Source: Nitrospiraceae bacterium
GTDB taxonomy: Bacteria; Nitrospirota; Nitrospiria; Nitrospirales; Nitrospiraceae
DNA length: 5,720 bases
Assembly: GCA_025934615.1 (NCBI GenBank)
Contig: JAICXS010000147.1
Span: 1-5,720, forward strand
Direction: 5' to 3'
Shown here: positions 1 through 5,546 of the stretch, one piece after another
Layout: each line of letters starts with the position of its first letter
How positions within the stretch are numbered: the first letter of the stretch is position 1
Notes under the pieces: generated by a model
Told to the model about the DNA's origin: nothing
Seen by the model: the letters and a program-made list of their open reading frames with translations, nothing else
The model's database searches: none
Translations under genes and position numbers: made by a program

Positions 1-537
1 ATTTCTGTGGCCAAGGTCAGACGCTAGATAACGGACCGTCGATTCCAGCGCGGCCTTAGCGACACCCATCACATTATAATGGGGGACCACCCGTTCGCTG
101 CCCAAATATGTCAGTGTGATAATAGCACCTCCTTCGGACATCAAAGGAACTGCGGCTCTCGTCATGGCGACCAAGGAATAGGCGCTGACATCGAGCGCGG
201 TGGCGAATCCGGCGCGGGTGGTGTTGAGGAATGACCCGGTCAGTTCCTCGCGTGGGGCGAATGCCACCGAATGCACGAGGAAATCGAGTTGGCCGAACTC
301 CTTCTCGACATGCTTCATCAGGGCATCGATTTGCGCATCGTCTCCCACATCGCAGGGAAACGCATTGGCCCTAGGAACCGTCCGTGCCAGCTCCTCGACA
401 TTTTCGCGTAACCGGTCGTTCTGATAGTTGAACAGAAGCCGCGCCCCTTCGCGCACCGTCGCCTGAGCAATAGCCCACGCAATGCTATGCTTGTTCGCCA
501 CGCCGATGATTAAGCCTTTTTTACCGTCGAGTAACAT
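1..537 (-). CDS. fabI: Enoyl-[acyl-carrier-protein] reductase (NADH) FabI, C-terminus cut by window edge
   Basis: FabI catalyses the last step of each fatty-acid elongation round, reducing trans-2-enoyl-ACP to acyl-ACP with NAD(P)H in the cytoplasm. My translation of the minus strand gives 179 residues, open to base 1, of a family that usually has about 260. It begins MLLDGKKGLIIGVANKHSIA, the divergent glycine-rich nucleotide-binding start typical of FabI rather than FabG. A CDVGDD segment near residues 62-67 fits the adenine-binding CDV motif, followed by HSVAFAP at 89-95. The catalytic pair is Tyr144 (TYLG) and Tyr154-x6-Lys161 (YNVMGVAK), matching E. coli Tyr146, Tyr156 and Lys163. The E. 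coli Gly93 position, linked to triclosan sensitivity, is Ala92 here, as I recall it being in some other FabI proteins. The ATG at 537 has AGGAG 9 nt upstream. The substrate-binding loop and C-terminus lie outside the window. Family assignment is very secure. Confidence 0.96.
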   Translation of the reverse strand, partial: MLLDGKKGLIIGVANKHSIAWAIAQATVREGARLLFNYQNDRLRENVEELARTVPRANAFPCDVGDDAQIDALMKHVEKEFGQLDFLVHSVAFAPREELTGSFLNTTRAGFATALDVSAYSLVAMTRAAVPLMSEGGAIITLTYLGSERVVPHYNVMGVAKAALESTVRYLASDLGHRN

Positions 538-546
538 ACGCGTCTT

Positions 547-551
547 CTCCT
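547..551 (-). promoter_or_regulatory. Shine-Dalgarno of fabI
   Basis: AGGAG read on the minus strand, 9 nt before the ATG at 537. It supports that start, which also aligns with the N-terminus of known FabI proteins. Confidence 0.75.
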
Positions 552-646
552 AAACGACAAACCGTCTGTAGTCATATAGCTCCCATCTGCATGACCATGT
601 TCCTATATTCTTTCTATTGCTTATTACTTTCCAGCCAACATATTTA

Positions 647-675
647 TTGCCACATAGACCAAAGTCTTATATACA
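647..675 (+). promoter_or_regulatory. Candidate sigma-70 promoter for the small exported-peptide ORF
   Basis: TTGCCA (647-652) and TATACA (670-675) are separated by 17 nt, with matches of 5/6 and 4/6 to the consensus hexamers. Transcription would begin near 682, leaving a leader of about 45 nt before the ATG at 729. The position fits a single-gene transcript, but only motif matching supports it. Confidence 0.3.
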
Positions 676-697
676 TTATTAATACTTATTCTGTAAA
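667..697 (-). promoter_or_regulatory. Candidate sigma-70 promoter for fabI
   Basis: On the minus strand TTTACA (697-692) is followed after 18 nt by TATATA (673-668), inside the most AT-rich part of the window. It would give an mRNA leader of roughly 120 nt before fabI. The -10 match is only partial, and AT-rich DNA yields such matches by chance, so this is a weak call. It overlaps the plus-strand candidate for the small ORF. Confidence 0.22.
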
Positions 698-717
698 AAT
701 AGAAATGGCTTACGCAC

Positions 718-723
718 AAGGAG
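718..723 (+). promoter_or_regulatory. Shine-Dalgarno that fixes the start of the small ORF at 729
   Basis: AAGGAG lies 5 nt before the ATG at 729. The reading frame stays open upstream to an ATG at 591, but that start and the one at 705 lack a comparable site. Only the start at 729 puts a charged residue and hydrophobic core at the N-terminus, as a signal peptide needs. This favours the 54-residue product over a 100-residue one. Confidence 0.7.
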
Positions 724-728
724 ACAAT

Positions 729-893
729 ATGCGCTATGCATTAGTTTTGCTGATTACTATCATGTCCGTTGCCTCCGTTAATGCCGCTTCCATAACTAGC
801 GGGGTCATGAGCGGCAGCAATGCCCTCGGCAATTCGGTGGGCTTGTCAGGTCCCGATGTCTCAAGGTTCCATATGAAGGTGAAGTTGCCCTGA
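729..893 (+). CDS. Small putative exported peptide, 54 aa, family unknown
   Basis: I do not recognise this protein. It begins MRYALVLLITIMSVASVNAA. It has one basic residue (Arg2), a hydrophobic core over about residues 4-15, and a VNA-type signal peptidase I site after Ala19 (Ala15 or Ala20 are alternatives). There is no cysteine at the junction, so it is not a lipoprotein. The mature part would be about 35 residues, rich in Gly, Ser, Val and Asn (GVMSGSNALGNSVGLSG), ending in a basic stretch FHMKVKLP. No cysteines, metal-binding pattern or second membrane segment are visible. AAGGAG lies 5 nt before the start. The gene sits alone in an AT-rich gap, divergent from fabI and convergent with ychF. 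The codon-like reading and good ribosome site make it more likely real than chance. A periplasmic or secreted destination is inferred; the function is unknown. Confidence 0.6.
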   Translation: MRYALVLLITIMSVASVNAASITSGVMSGSNALGNSVGLSGPDVSRFHMKVKLP

Positions 894-1011
894 TTTGTTT
901 GCGCTTAAACGCATAGGTCAAGGTCGGAAATATTTTCTTGGAGAATAAGGGCTAACGATTACTGACCCATGCCAAGACTAGAGCAAAGTAGGAACTTTCT
1001 GCAACATCTTG
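894..1011. other. Convergent intergenic gap between the small ORF and ychF
   Basis: This 118-nt gap separates two genes that end towards each other, so terminators are expected in both directions. I see only weak candidates. One is an AU-rich 7-bp hairpin with a 3-nt loop, including one G-U pair, at 931-947 on the plus strand. The other is an imperfect GGG/CCC hairpin at 949-968 on the minus strand. Neither has a long U-tract. Confidence 0.5.
949..968 (-). terminator. ychF: Weak candidate terminator after ychF
   Basis: On the minus strand GGGTCAGTAATCGTTAGCCC can fold with a GGG/CCC base and wobble or mismatched inner pairs, followed by TTATTCT. It begins 44 nt after the ychF stop codon. The stem is imperfect and the U-tract is interrupted, so Rho-dependent or diffuse termination is equally plausible. 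Confidence 0.2.
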
Positions 1012-2103
1012 TCAGACGTTGAAGCGGAAGTAGACGATATCGCCTTCCTTGATCACGTACTCCTTGCCTTCTAACTTGAAGCATCCTTTCTCCCGTACGC
1101 GCGCCTCGGAGCCGCAAGCGATCAGATCGTTGTAATGATAGACCTCCGCGCGTATAAATCCGCGCTCCATGTCGGAATGGATTTTCCCTGCAGCTTGCGG
1201 GGCTGTTAAGCCCTCGCGCAACGGCCACGCCCGCGACTCGATTTCGCCTGCCGTAAAGAATGTCACGAGATGGAGAAGCGCGTAGGCTTCTCGTGCGAGC
1301 CGCATGAGCCCCGACTCTGCAAGTCCCAACTCTTTTAAGTATTCAGCCCGTTCGTGTTCGGGCAATGTCGACACCTCCGCTTCCAGTTGCCCACAGATCG
1401 TCACCACCCGAGCGCTTCGTCTGGCCGCGAACTCGCAGACCTTGGCCACCAGCGACTCATCCGCATTGACCCCTTCAGAGACATTCGCCACAAACAGCAC
1501 AGGCTTAGCCGTCAACAACTGGCATTCGGTCAAGATGAGCCGTTCATCTGACGTGAAGGGCACATTGGCCAACCATTCCCCTTTGTCTAATAAATCGATG
1601 AGCCGCTGCAACAAGGCAACCTCTTTGGCGGCCTTTGGATCCCCTGACTTGATGCGCTTTTCGATTCGCTCTTTACGGCGATTCAGCGTCTCTAAGTCGG
1701 CCAGCATCAGTTCGGTCTCGATAATTTCAATGTCGCGCAGTGGATCGACGCCTCCGCTCACATGGACGACATCGGTGCCTTGGAAACAGCGGACCACGTG
1801 GATCAACGCATCGACCTCGCGAATCTGTCCCAGGAACTGATTACCGAGCCCTTCGCCTTTACTGGCTCCTTCCACCAACCCGGCGATGTCGCGTACTTCC
1901 AACGTACTCGGGGTCGTCTTCTTCGACTTGAATAATTCCGTCAGCTTCGTCAATCGCGGATCGGGCACCGAGGCAATCCCGACATTCGTCTCCACCGTTG
2001 AGAATGGATAATTCGCTGCCACGGCGCCCGCGCCCACCAAGGCGTTGAACACCGTCGTCTTGCCGACGTTCGGCAATCCAATCATGCCGCAACACAAGCC
2101 CAT
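1012..2103 (-). CDS. ychF: Ribosome-associated ATPase/GTPase YchF (OLA1 family)
   Basis: YchF is a TRAFAC-class P-loop NTPase of the Obg superfamily. It usually prefers ATP, binds ribosomes, and is linked to stress responses and start-codon choice. The 363-residue length equals E. coli YchF. The Walker A/G1 motif GLPNVGKT lies at 9-16 and the G3 motif DIAGLVEGAS at 72-81. The G4 position reads NVSE (207-210) instead of the GTP-selecting NKxD, which is the family's hallmark of relaxed specificity. A charged helical stretch around 130-175 fits the coiled-coil insertion. The C-terminal region from about 278 (TFFTAGE...) to the end (EGDIVYFRFNV) is the TGS domain. The ATG at 2103 aligns with the family N-terminus and lies 6 nt after pth. 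The nearest good ribosome site, GGGAG at 2122-2118 inside pth, is 14 nt away, so coupling to pth translation is likely. It is the last gene of the block. Confidence 0.98.
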   Translation of the reverse strand: MGLCCGMIGLPNVGKTTVFNALVGAGAVAANYPFSTVETNVGIASVPDPRLTKLTELFKSKKTTPSTLEVRDIAGLVEGASKGEGLGNQFLGQIREVDALIHVVRCFQGTDVVHVSGGVDPLRDIEIIETELMLADLETLNRRKERIEKRIKSGDPKAAKEVALLQRLIDLLDKGEWLANVPFTSDERLILTECQLLTAKPVLFVANVSEGVNADESLVAKVCEFAARRSARVVTICGQLEAEVSTLPEHERAEYLKELGLAESGLMRLAREAYALLHLVTFFTAGEIESRAWPLREGLTAPQAAGKIHSDMERGFIRAEVYHYNDLIACGSEARVREKGCFKLEGKEYVIKEGDIVYFRFNV

Positions 2104-2109
2104 CGTGAA

Positions 2110-2688
2110 CTATTCCGCTCCCTCTGTATCGCGCACATTAAAACGGTTCATGGCCTTCTCGAGACCTTCCGATAGATACGACTCCAACGCCATCACCACC
2201 TGGTCCAGCGCGTGGTCCACGATGTCACGTTCATCTCGACGAAACGATGCGAGCACATAGTCCGCCGTCTCTTCGCCGGGAGCCGGTCGGCCAATCCCAA
2301 TTTTGAGTCGGCAAAACTCCTGAGAGGCAAGCGCCGCTTGAACAGACCGAATGCCGTTATGTCCACCCGAGCCACCTGAACGCTTGATCCGTATGCGGCC
2401 CACCGGCAAGTCGACATCGTCGTGGACGACCATGAGATCGTGAGGGGTGAGCCGCAGCTCCGTGACCAGTGCTTGTACTACCGGTCCGTTTTGATTCATC
2501 CAGGCCAGCGGCTGGGCTAACGTGATATCGAGATGATCGAAGACACCTTGACCTCTGCGGGCCGATCCGACTACTCGAAGAACAATGTTCCAGCGAACCG
2601 CCGCCCGCTCCAACGCCATGACACCCACATTATGTCGAGTGGAAGCATACGTTCGACCGGGATTGCCTAAGCCGACGATCAATCGCAA
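2110..2688 (-). CDS. pth: Peptidyl-tRNA hydrolase, TTG start
   Basis: Pth cleaves the ester bond of peptidyl-tRNAs that drop off the ribosome, recycling tRNA in the cytoplasm; it is normally essential. The product is 192 residues, the usual bacterial length. Active-site positions are in place: Asn9 in VGLGNPG, the catalytic His19 in STRHN, Asn65 in WMNQNG, Asp90 in VVHDD, and Asn111 in GGHNG (E. coli Asn10, His20, Asn68, Asp93, Asn114). IGIGRP follows at 130-135. The start is TTG at 2688: the first in-frame ATG is codon 24, which would delete Asn9 and His19, so the TTG is well supported. Only 2 nt separate it from the rplY stop. The purine-rich end of rplY must supply the ribosome site (AAGGAGG, 16 nt away, then AGAAGAAGAAG), implying coupled translation. 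Confidence 0.97.
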   Translation of the reverse strand: MRLIVGLGNPGRTYASTRHNVGVMALERAAVRWNIVLRVVGSARRGQGVFDHLDITLAQPLAWMNQNGPVVQALVTELRLTPHDLMVVHDDVDLPVGRIRIKRSGGSGGHNGIRSVQAALASQEFCRLKIGIGRPAPGEETADYVLASFRRDERDIVDHALDQVVMALESYLSEGLEKAMNRFNVRDTEGAE

Positions 2689-2690
2689 GC

Positions 2691-3446
2691 TTACTTCTTC
2701 TTCTCCTCCTTGACCTCTTTCTTCTCGGCTTTTGGAGCGCCGGCCGCCTTGGTCTCACCTTTGACCTCACCGGCGGCGGGGGCCGCTGCCACTTCTCCTT
2801 CTTTGCCCTTGGCTAAGACCTCAGGCTCTTTTCCTTCCTCCGTTGCAACTCCGCTGGTCAGGAGCGCTTCGAGCTTCGCCTCCGACATCGGAGCCGCCAC
2901 GCTGACTACCATCTGATCACCCTCGTCGAGAAATCGAATGCCTTCCCGATGCGGGAGCTCCCGCACGTGAATGCCTTGCGCAATCCCAACGAGCGACGCA
3001 TCGACCTCAATATGATCGGGCAAGGCGGACGGCAAACATTCGATGTTCAATTGACGCAAATTGTGATGGAGAATACCGCCTTCTTTTACACCTTGGGGCA
3101 CGCCGCCTGTCAGGCTCACAGGGACCTTGACCCTAATTGGTTGGTCCATGGAAATTTCGAACAGATCGGCGTGCAGGATCTGGCCGCTCACGGGATCGAC
3201 CTGATAATCCCGCAGCAACGCCGTTCGGTTGGGTTTATTCTTGGCTCCGGCGACGGTTAAAGAAACCAACGCTGTGCCGGCGGCATGAGATCGGAGGATT
3301 TTTCGCACCCCTTCCGGATCTAGGGTGAGCAACAGACATTCCTCTTGCCCGTAGAGGACGGCCGGAATCTTTCCTTGCCGTCTCAGTTGCCGTGCCACGC
3401 CTTTGCCGGCTTGCTCTCTCATCTCACCTGTCATGTCAAATCTCAT
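2691..3446 (-). CDS. rplY: Ribosomal protein bL25, long CTC form with charged tail
   Basis: bL25 binds 5S rRNA at the central protuberance of the 50S subunit. At 251 residues this is the two-domain TL5/CTC type, far longer than the 94-residue E. coli protein. Residues 1 to about 95 form the 5S-binding domain, with the conserved GKGVARQLRRQGKIPAVLYG (14-33) and a later LLRDYQVDPVSGQILHADLF (78-97). Residues 100-186 form the second beta domain, with VKVPVSLTGGVPQGVKEGG and HIEVDASLVGIAQGIHV. From about 188 the protein becomes low-complexity Ala/Glu/Lys and ends in KEEKKK. The tail is probably disordered and may contact rRNA (inference). AAAGGA lies 7 nt before the ATG at 3446. prs ends 115 nt upstream and pth starts 2 nt downstream. 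CTC was named as a general stress protein in Bacillus; I see no stress promoter motif here. Confidence 0.97.
   Translation of the reverse strand: MRFDMTGEMREQAGKGVARQLRRQGKIPAVLYGQEECLLLTLDPEGVRKILRSHAAGTALVSLTVAGAKNKPNRTALLRDYQVDPVSGQILHADLFEISMDQPIRVKVPVSLTGGVPQGVKEGGILHHNLRQLNIECLPSALPDHIEVDASLVGIAQGIHVRELPHREGIRFLDEGDQMVVSVAAPMSEAKLEALLTSGVATEEGKEPEVLAKGKEGEVAAAPAAGEVKGETKAAGAPKAEKKEVKEEKKK
2701..2711 (-). promoter_or_regulatory. Purine-rich ribosome-binding region of pth inside the rplY tail
   Basis: Minus-strand AAGGAGGAGAA is a full match to the anti-Shine-Dalgarno core, but its GGAGG (2709-2705) ends 16 nt before the TTG start, much farther than the usual 5-9 nt. The nearer AGAAGAAGAAG repeats are weaker. 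The same bases encode Lys-Glu-Glu-Lys of the L25 tail. Confidence 0.45.
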
Positions 3447-3453
3447 GATATCT

Positions 3454-3459
3454 TCCTTT
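3454..3459 (-). promoter_or_regulatory. Shine-Dalgarno of rplY
   Basis: AAAGGA on the minus strand, 7 nt before the ATG at 3446. It supports this start over the in-frame Met5, and the aligned N-terminus of bL25 proteins agrees. Confidence 0.7.
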
Positions 3460-3470
3460 CACTGTACTAA

Positions 3471-3500
3471 TTCACCGGCTCTCTGGTGTGTAAGTTCACC
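3471..3500 (-). repeat. Repeated GGTGAA flanking a complementary CACC in the rplY leader
   Basis: On the minus strand GGTGAA occurs at 3500-3495 and again at 3476-3471, with CACACC (3490-3485) between them. The central CACC can pair with either GGTG copy, giving two mutually exclusive short hairpins 25-54 nt upstream of the rplY start. The stems are only 4 bp plus partial extension, so a chance origin is quite possible. Confidence 0.3.
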
Positions 3501-3559
3501 CGACCTGACTGGTCTCGAAGCGTTGGCCAATGATGGATAATCAAGGCGGTAGGGCGGGA

Positions 3560-3575
3560 CGCTATGCAAATAGCG
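3560..3575 (-). repeat. Perfect 6-bp hairpin over the prs stop codon
   Basis: CGCTAT-TTGC-ATAGCG on the minus strand is a perfect inverted repeat with a 4-nt loop; the 3' arm contains the prs TAG stop (3564-3562). It is followed by TCCCGCC rather than a U-run, so it is not a standard intrinsic terminator. It could protect or process the 3' end of prs mRNA, or be coincidental. Confidence 0.4.
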
Positions 3576-4503
3576 AACTGACCGACTCTTCTTCGTGAAT
3601 TCTCGTAATGGCTTCTCCTAACAATGGGGCAACCGAAAGGACTCGAAGCTTGGGACAGCGTTGTTCTTTTCCGTTGAGCGGGATAGTATTGGTCACGACA
3701 ATTTCCTCCAGACAGGAGGCCTGAATGCGTTCCAATGCAGGTCCGGATAAAACAGGATGGGTACACCCGGCCCATACTCGTGTGGCCCCCTTGCCCGCAC
3801 AGGCCTGAGCACCCTGTACGATCGTTCCAGCCGTATCGATCATGTCGTCCAACAACAAGGCGCTTCGGCCCTCCACATCGCCGATAATATTCATGATCTG
3901 TGTTTGATTTGGACCTTCCCGACGCTTATCGATAATGGCTAAATTCGCCTGCAGCCGTTTCGCAAAGGCTCGCGCCCGCTCCACGCCGCCGGCATCGGGA
4001 GACACGACGACCAAATCCTTCCCACCCGCTTTACTGATGTAGTCCAGCAGCACGGGCGTCGCGTACAGATGGTCGACGGGAATGTTGAAGAAGCCTTGAA
4101 TTTGCCCGGCATGCAAATCCATCGTTAGCACTCGGTCGGCGCCCGCCGTCGTAATTAAATCGGCAATGAGCTTTGCGGAAATGGGGACTCGCGGCTGATC
4201 CTTGCGATCTTGACGCGCATAGCCGAAATAAGGAATCACCGCCGTAATTCGATAGGCCGACGACCGCTTCAGCGCGTCGATCATGATGAGGAGTTCCATA
4301 ATCGAGTCATTGACGGGGGGACAGGTCGACTGCATAACAAACACATCGGCGCCGCGCACATTCTCTTCGATCCGAATTCGCGCCTCTCCATCGCTGAATG
4401 AAGAGACGGTGGCCTCCCCCAAATGAATACCGAGGTAGGCACAAATTTCTTTCGCTAATGCCGGATTCGCTTTGCCTGAAAACAACTTGAGTTCTTTTTC
4501 CAT
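3562..4503 (-). CDS. prs: Ribose-phosphate pyrophosphokinase (PRPP synthase), class I
   Basis: Prs transfers pyrophosphate from ATP to ribose 5-phosphate, giving PRPP for purine, pyrimidine, NAD, histidine and tryptophan synthesis. The product has 313 residues, close to the E. coli 315. Visible motifs are FSDGE (36-40), the ATP-binding PYFGYARQDRK (91-101), the catalytic His131 in DLHAGQIQGFF (129-139), and VVVSPDAGGVERA (165-177) with Asp170. The flexible-loop DKRR follows at 192-195, and the PRPP loop LLLDDMIDTAGT lies at 216-227. These match the Mg- and phosphate-dependent class I enzymes. The ATG at 4503 aligns with the family start, but the upstream site is weak (GGA about 11 nt away). 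ispE lies 116 nt upstream, an ispE-prs order seen in many bacteria. The spacer contains a candidate promoter and inverted repeats. Confidence 0.98.
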   Translation of the reverse strand: MEKELKLFSGKANPALAKEICAYLGIHLGEATVSSFSDGEARIRIEENVRGADVFVMQSTCPPVNDSIMELLIMIDALKRSSAYRITAVIPYFGYARQDRKDQPRVPISAKLIADLITTAGADRVLTMDLHAGQIQGFFNIPVDHLYATPVLLDYISKAGGKDLVVVSPDAGGVERARAFAKRLQANLAIIDKRREGPNQTQIMNIIGDVEGRSALLLDDMIDTAGTIVQGAQACAGKGATRVWAGCTHPVLSGPALERIQASCLEEIVVTNTIPLNGKEQRCPKLRVLSVAPLLGEAITRIHEEESVSSLFA

Positions 4504-4529
4504 GCTATTTTTCCGGCTTGAGTTCAGTG

Positions 4530-4597
4530 CCGAATCCTATCGCGATGCTAGCTCCCTGCTACTCAGTGAATCACCAGGGCAGTAAAGCAGGATACGG
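4530..4597 (-). repeat. Nested inverted repeats in the ispE-prs spacer (possible structured leader)
   Basis: In the minus-strand RNA CCG-U-AUCCU (4597-4589) can pair with AGGAU-U-CGG (4538-4530), 8 bp around one U-U mismatch. Inside it CCCUG (4579-4575) pairs with CAGGG (4558-4554), enclosing a GUG-AUU-CAC hairpin (4574-4566). I do not recognise a known riboswitch. The outer arm overlaps the -10 of the candidate promoter at 4594-4623, so this fold could exist fully only in transcripts reading through from ispE. Confidence 0.3.
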
Positions 4598-4623
4598 TAG
4601 CGAAAAGATGGGGGAATTGTCAA
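4594..4623 (-). promoter_or_regulatory. Candidate internal sigma-70 promoter for prs
   Basis: A perfect -35 hexamer TTGACA (4623-4618) overlaps the ispE stop codon. After an 18-nt spacer comes TACCGT (4599-4594), which keeps the key T, A and final T of the -10 but matches only 3/6. Transcription would begin near 4587, giving a leader of about 85 nt before prs. This would let prs and the translation genes be expressed apart from ispE. Confidence 0.35.
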
Positions 4624-5543
4624 CCGACTTGAAGGGAATTTAGCGGAACCGTTTCGTGGGGACTCAATGAGCTTGAGCCGGCCTTGGCTACTGACACCCA
4701 CCATCCATGTTGACGTTTCATCTCATCCCGAACCCGGATCGCGGATTCTTCATACGGGAACACGCCGAATACCGTGGACCCGCTGCCTGATAAGAGAGCC
4801 GCCTCAGCTCCACGCGAGAGCAGTCCTCGTTTCATTTTTTCAAGCACATGATGAGTCGGGGCCAACGCGGCCTCAAAATCATTCTCCATCAACGGTAAAA
4901 TTTCTTCCCAGGTCACTTGCGGTTTTCCTGAGAGCGCGGCGATGCCTTGAGAAAGAGCCGTCATGCCGTTCCGTGTAGCACTCAAACGATTATAGGCCCA
5001 TCGCGTTTCGACGGGAAACCCCGGATTGACGAGGACAATCCATCGCTCGCCGACCAGCCTTACAGGGGCCACGTCTTCACCGCGGGCGCGCACCCGGGCC
5101 GTCGGGGCAAAGAAGAAGAACGGCACATCGCTGCCTAGAACCTGTCCGATGTGAGCCATCTCAGACGCCGACCATCCTAATGCCAAGAGACGATTAAGAC
5201 CGACAATGGTGGCAGCGGCATCGCTGCTTCCTCCACCCAATCCGGCAGACACCGGGATTCGTTTCACGATTCGGATGTCCAATCCGACTGCTAATTTAGC
5301 CCGCTCCAACACTACACCAGCCGCTCGAGCTATTAAGTTGCGCCCATCCGTCGGAAGCGTCGGGTCGTCGCATTGCAGATGTACGCCGGTGGCGTCCGAC
5401 TGCACATGGATATGCAGTTCGTCCTCTAGCGCAACCGTCTGCATCAGAGACCAAAGGTTATGGTATCCATCGGTCCGCCGATCGAGCACTCTTAAGATGA
5501 GATTCACTTTTGCCGGCGCGAAAATCCGAACATCGCTCGTCAT
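4620..5543 (-). CDS. ispE: 4-diphosphocytidyl-2-C-methyl-D-erythritol kinase
   Basis: IspE phosphorylates CDP-methylerythritol at the 2-hydroxyl with ATP, the fourth step of the MEP pathway to isoprenoid precursors, in the cytoplasm. It is a GHMP-family kinase. The 307-residue product is a little longer than E. coli IspE (283). The substrate motif APAKVNL (9-15) carries Lys12 and Asn14, and GYH (26-28) carries His28. The glycine-rich ATP loop is IPVSAGLGGGSSDAA (96-110). GSDVPFF (137-143) supplies the catalytic Asp139, and LSGSGSTVFG (251-260) is the C-terminal GHMP motif. The ATG at 5543 lies 3 nt after the upstream regulator's stop. Only a short GAG in the overlapping region could serve as ribosome site, so translation is probably coupled to the regulator gene. 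The last 20 or so residues (after KAGSSSLS) appear to be a non-conserved extension. Confidence 0.97.
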   Translation of the reverse strand: MTSDVRIFAPAKVNLILRVLDRRTDGYHNLWSLMQTVALEDELHIHVQSDATGVHLQCDDPTLPTDGRNLIARAAGVVLERAKLAVGLDIRIVKRIPVSAGLGGGSSDAAATIVGLNRLLALGWSASEMAHIGQVLGSDVPFFFFAPTARVRARGEDVAPVRLVGERWIVLVNPGFPVETRWAYNRLSATRNGMTALSQGIAALSGKPQVTWEEILPLMENDFEAALAPTHHVLEKMKRGLLSRGAEAALLSGSGSTVFGVFPYEESAIRVRDEMKRQHGWWVSVAKAGSSSLSPHETVPLNSLQVG

Positions 5544-5546
5544 CGG

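Noticed and set aside
591..728. N-terminal extension of the small ORF giving a 100-residue protein
   Set aside because: The start at 591 has no ribosome site, the stretch is AT-rich non-coding-like sequence, and the extension would bury the signal peptide. The ATG at 729 with AAGGAG is far better.
931..947. AU-rich hairpin as a plus-strand terminator of the small ORF
   Set aside because: The stem TATTTTC/GAGAATA is nearly all A-U with a G-U pair and no following U-run, so it was not listed as a separate terminator.
1304..1840. Long plus-strand open frame (178 codons) opposite ychF
   Set aside because: It lies wholly antisense to well-conserved ychF. Its translation is Ser/Thr/Arg-rich with no recognisable motif, as expected from the complement of a real gene.
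2949..3260. Plus-strand open frame opposite rplY
   Set aside because: Antisense to a confident bL25 gene, with no motif or convincing ribosome site.
3447..3561. A tRNA gene in the prs-rplY spacer, as found beside prs in some bacteria
   Set aside because: No cloverleaf, GTTCRA T-loop sequence or acceptor pairing could be found on either strand.
3467..3775. Minus-strand open frame overlapping the 3' end of prs and the prs-rplY spacer
   Set aside because: Most of it overlaps prs in another frame, and the spacer part has no similarity I recognise to a protein and no good start.
4667..4978. Plus-strand open frame opposite ispE
   Set aside because: Antisense shadow of the GHMP kinase; the composition is arbitrary.
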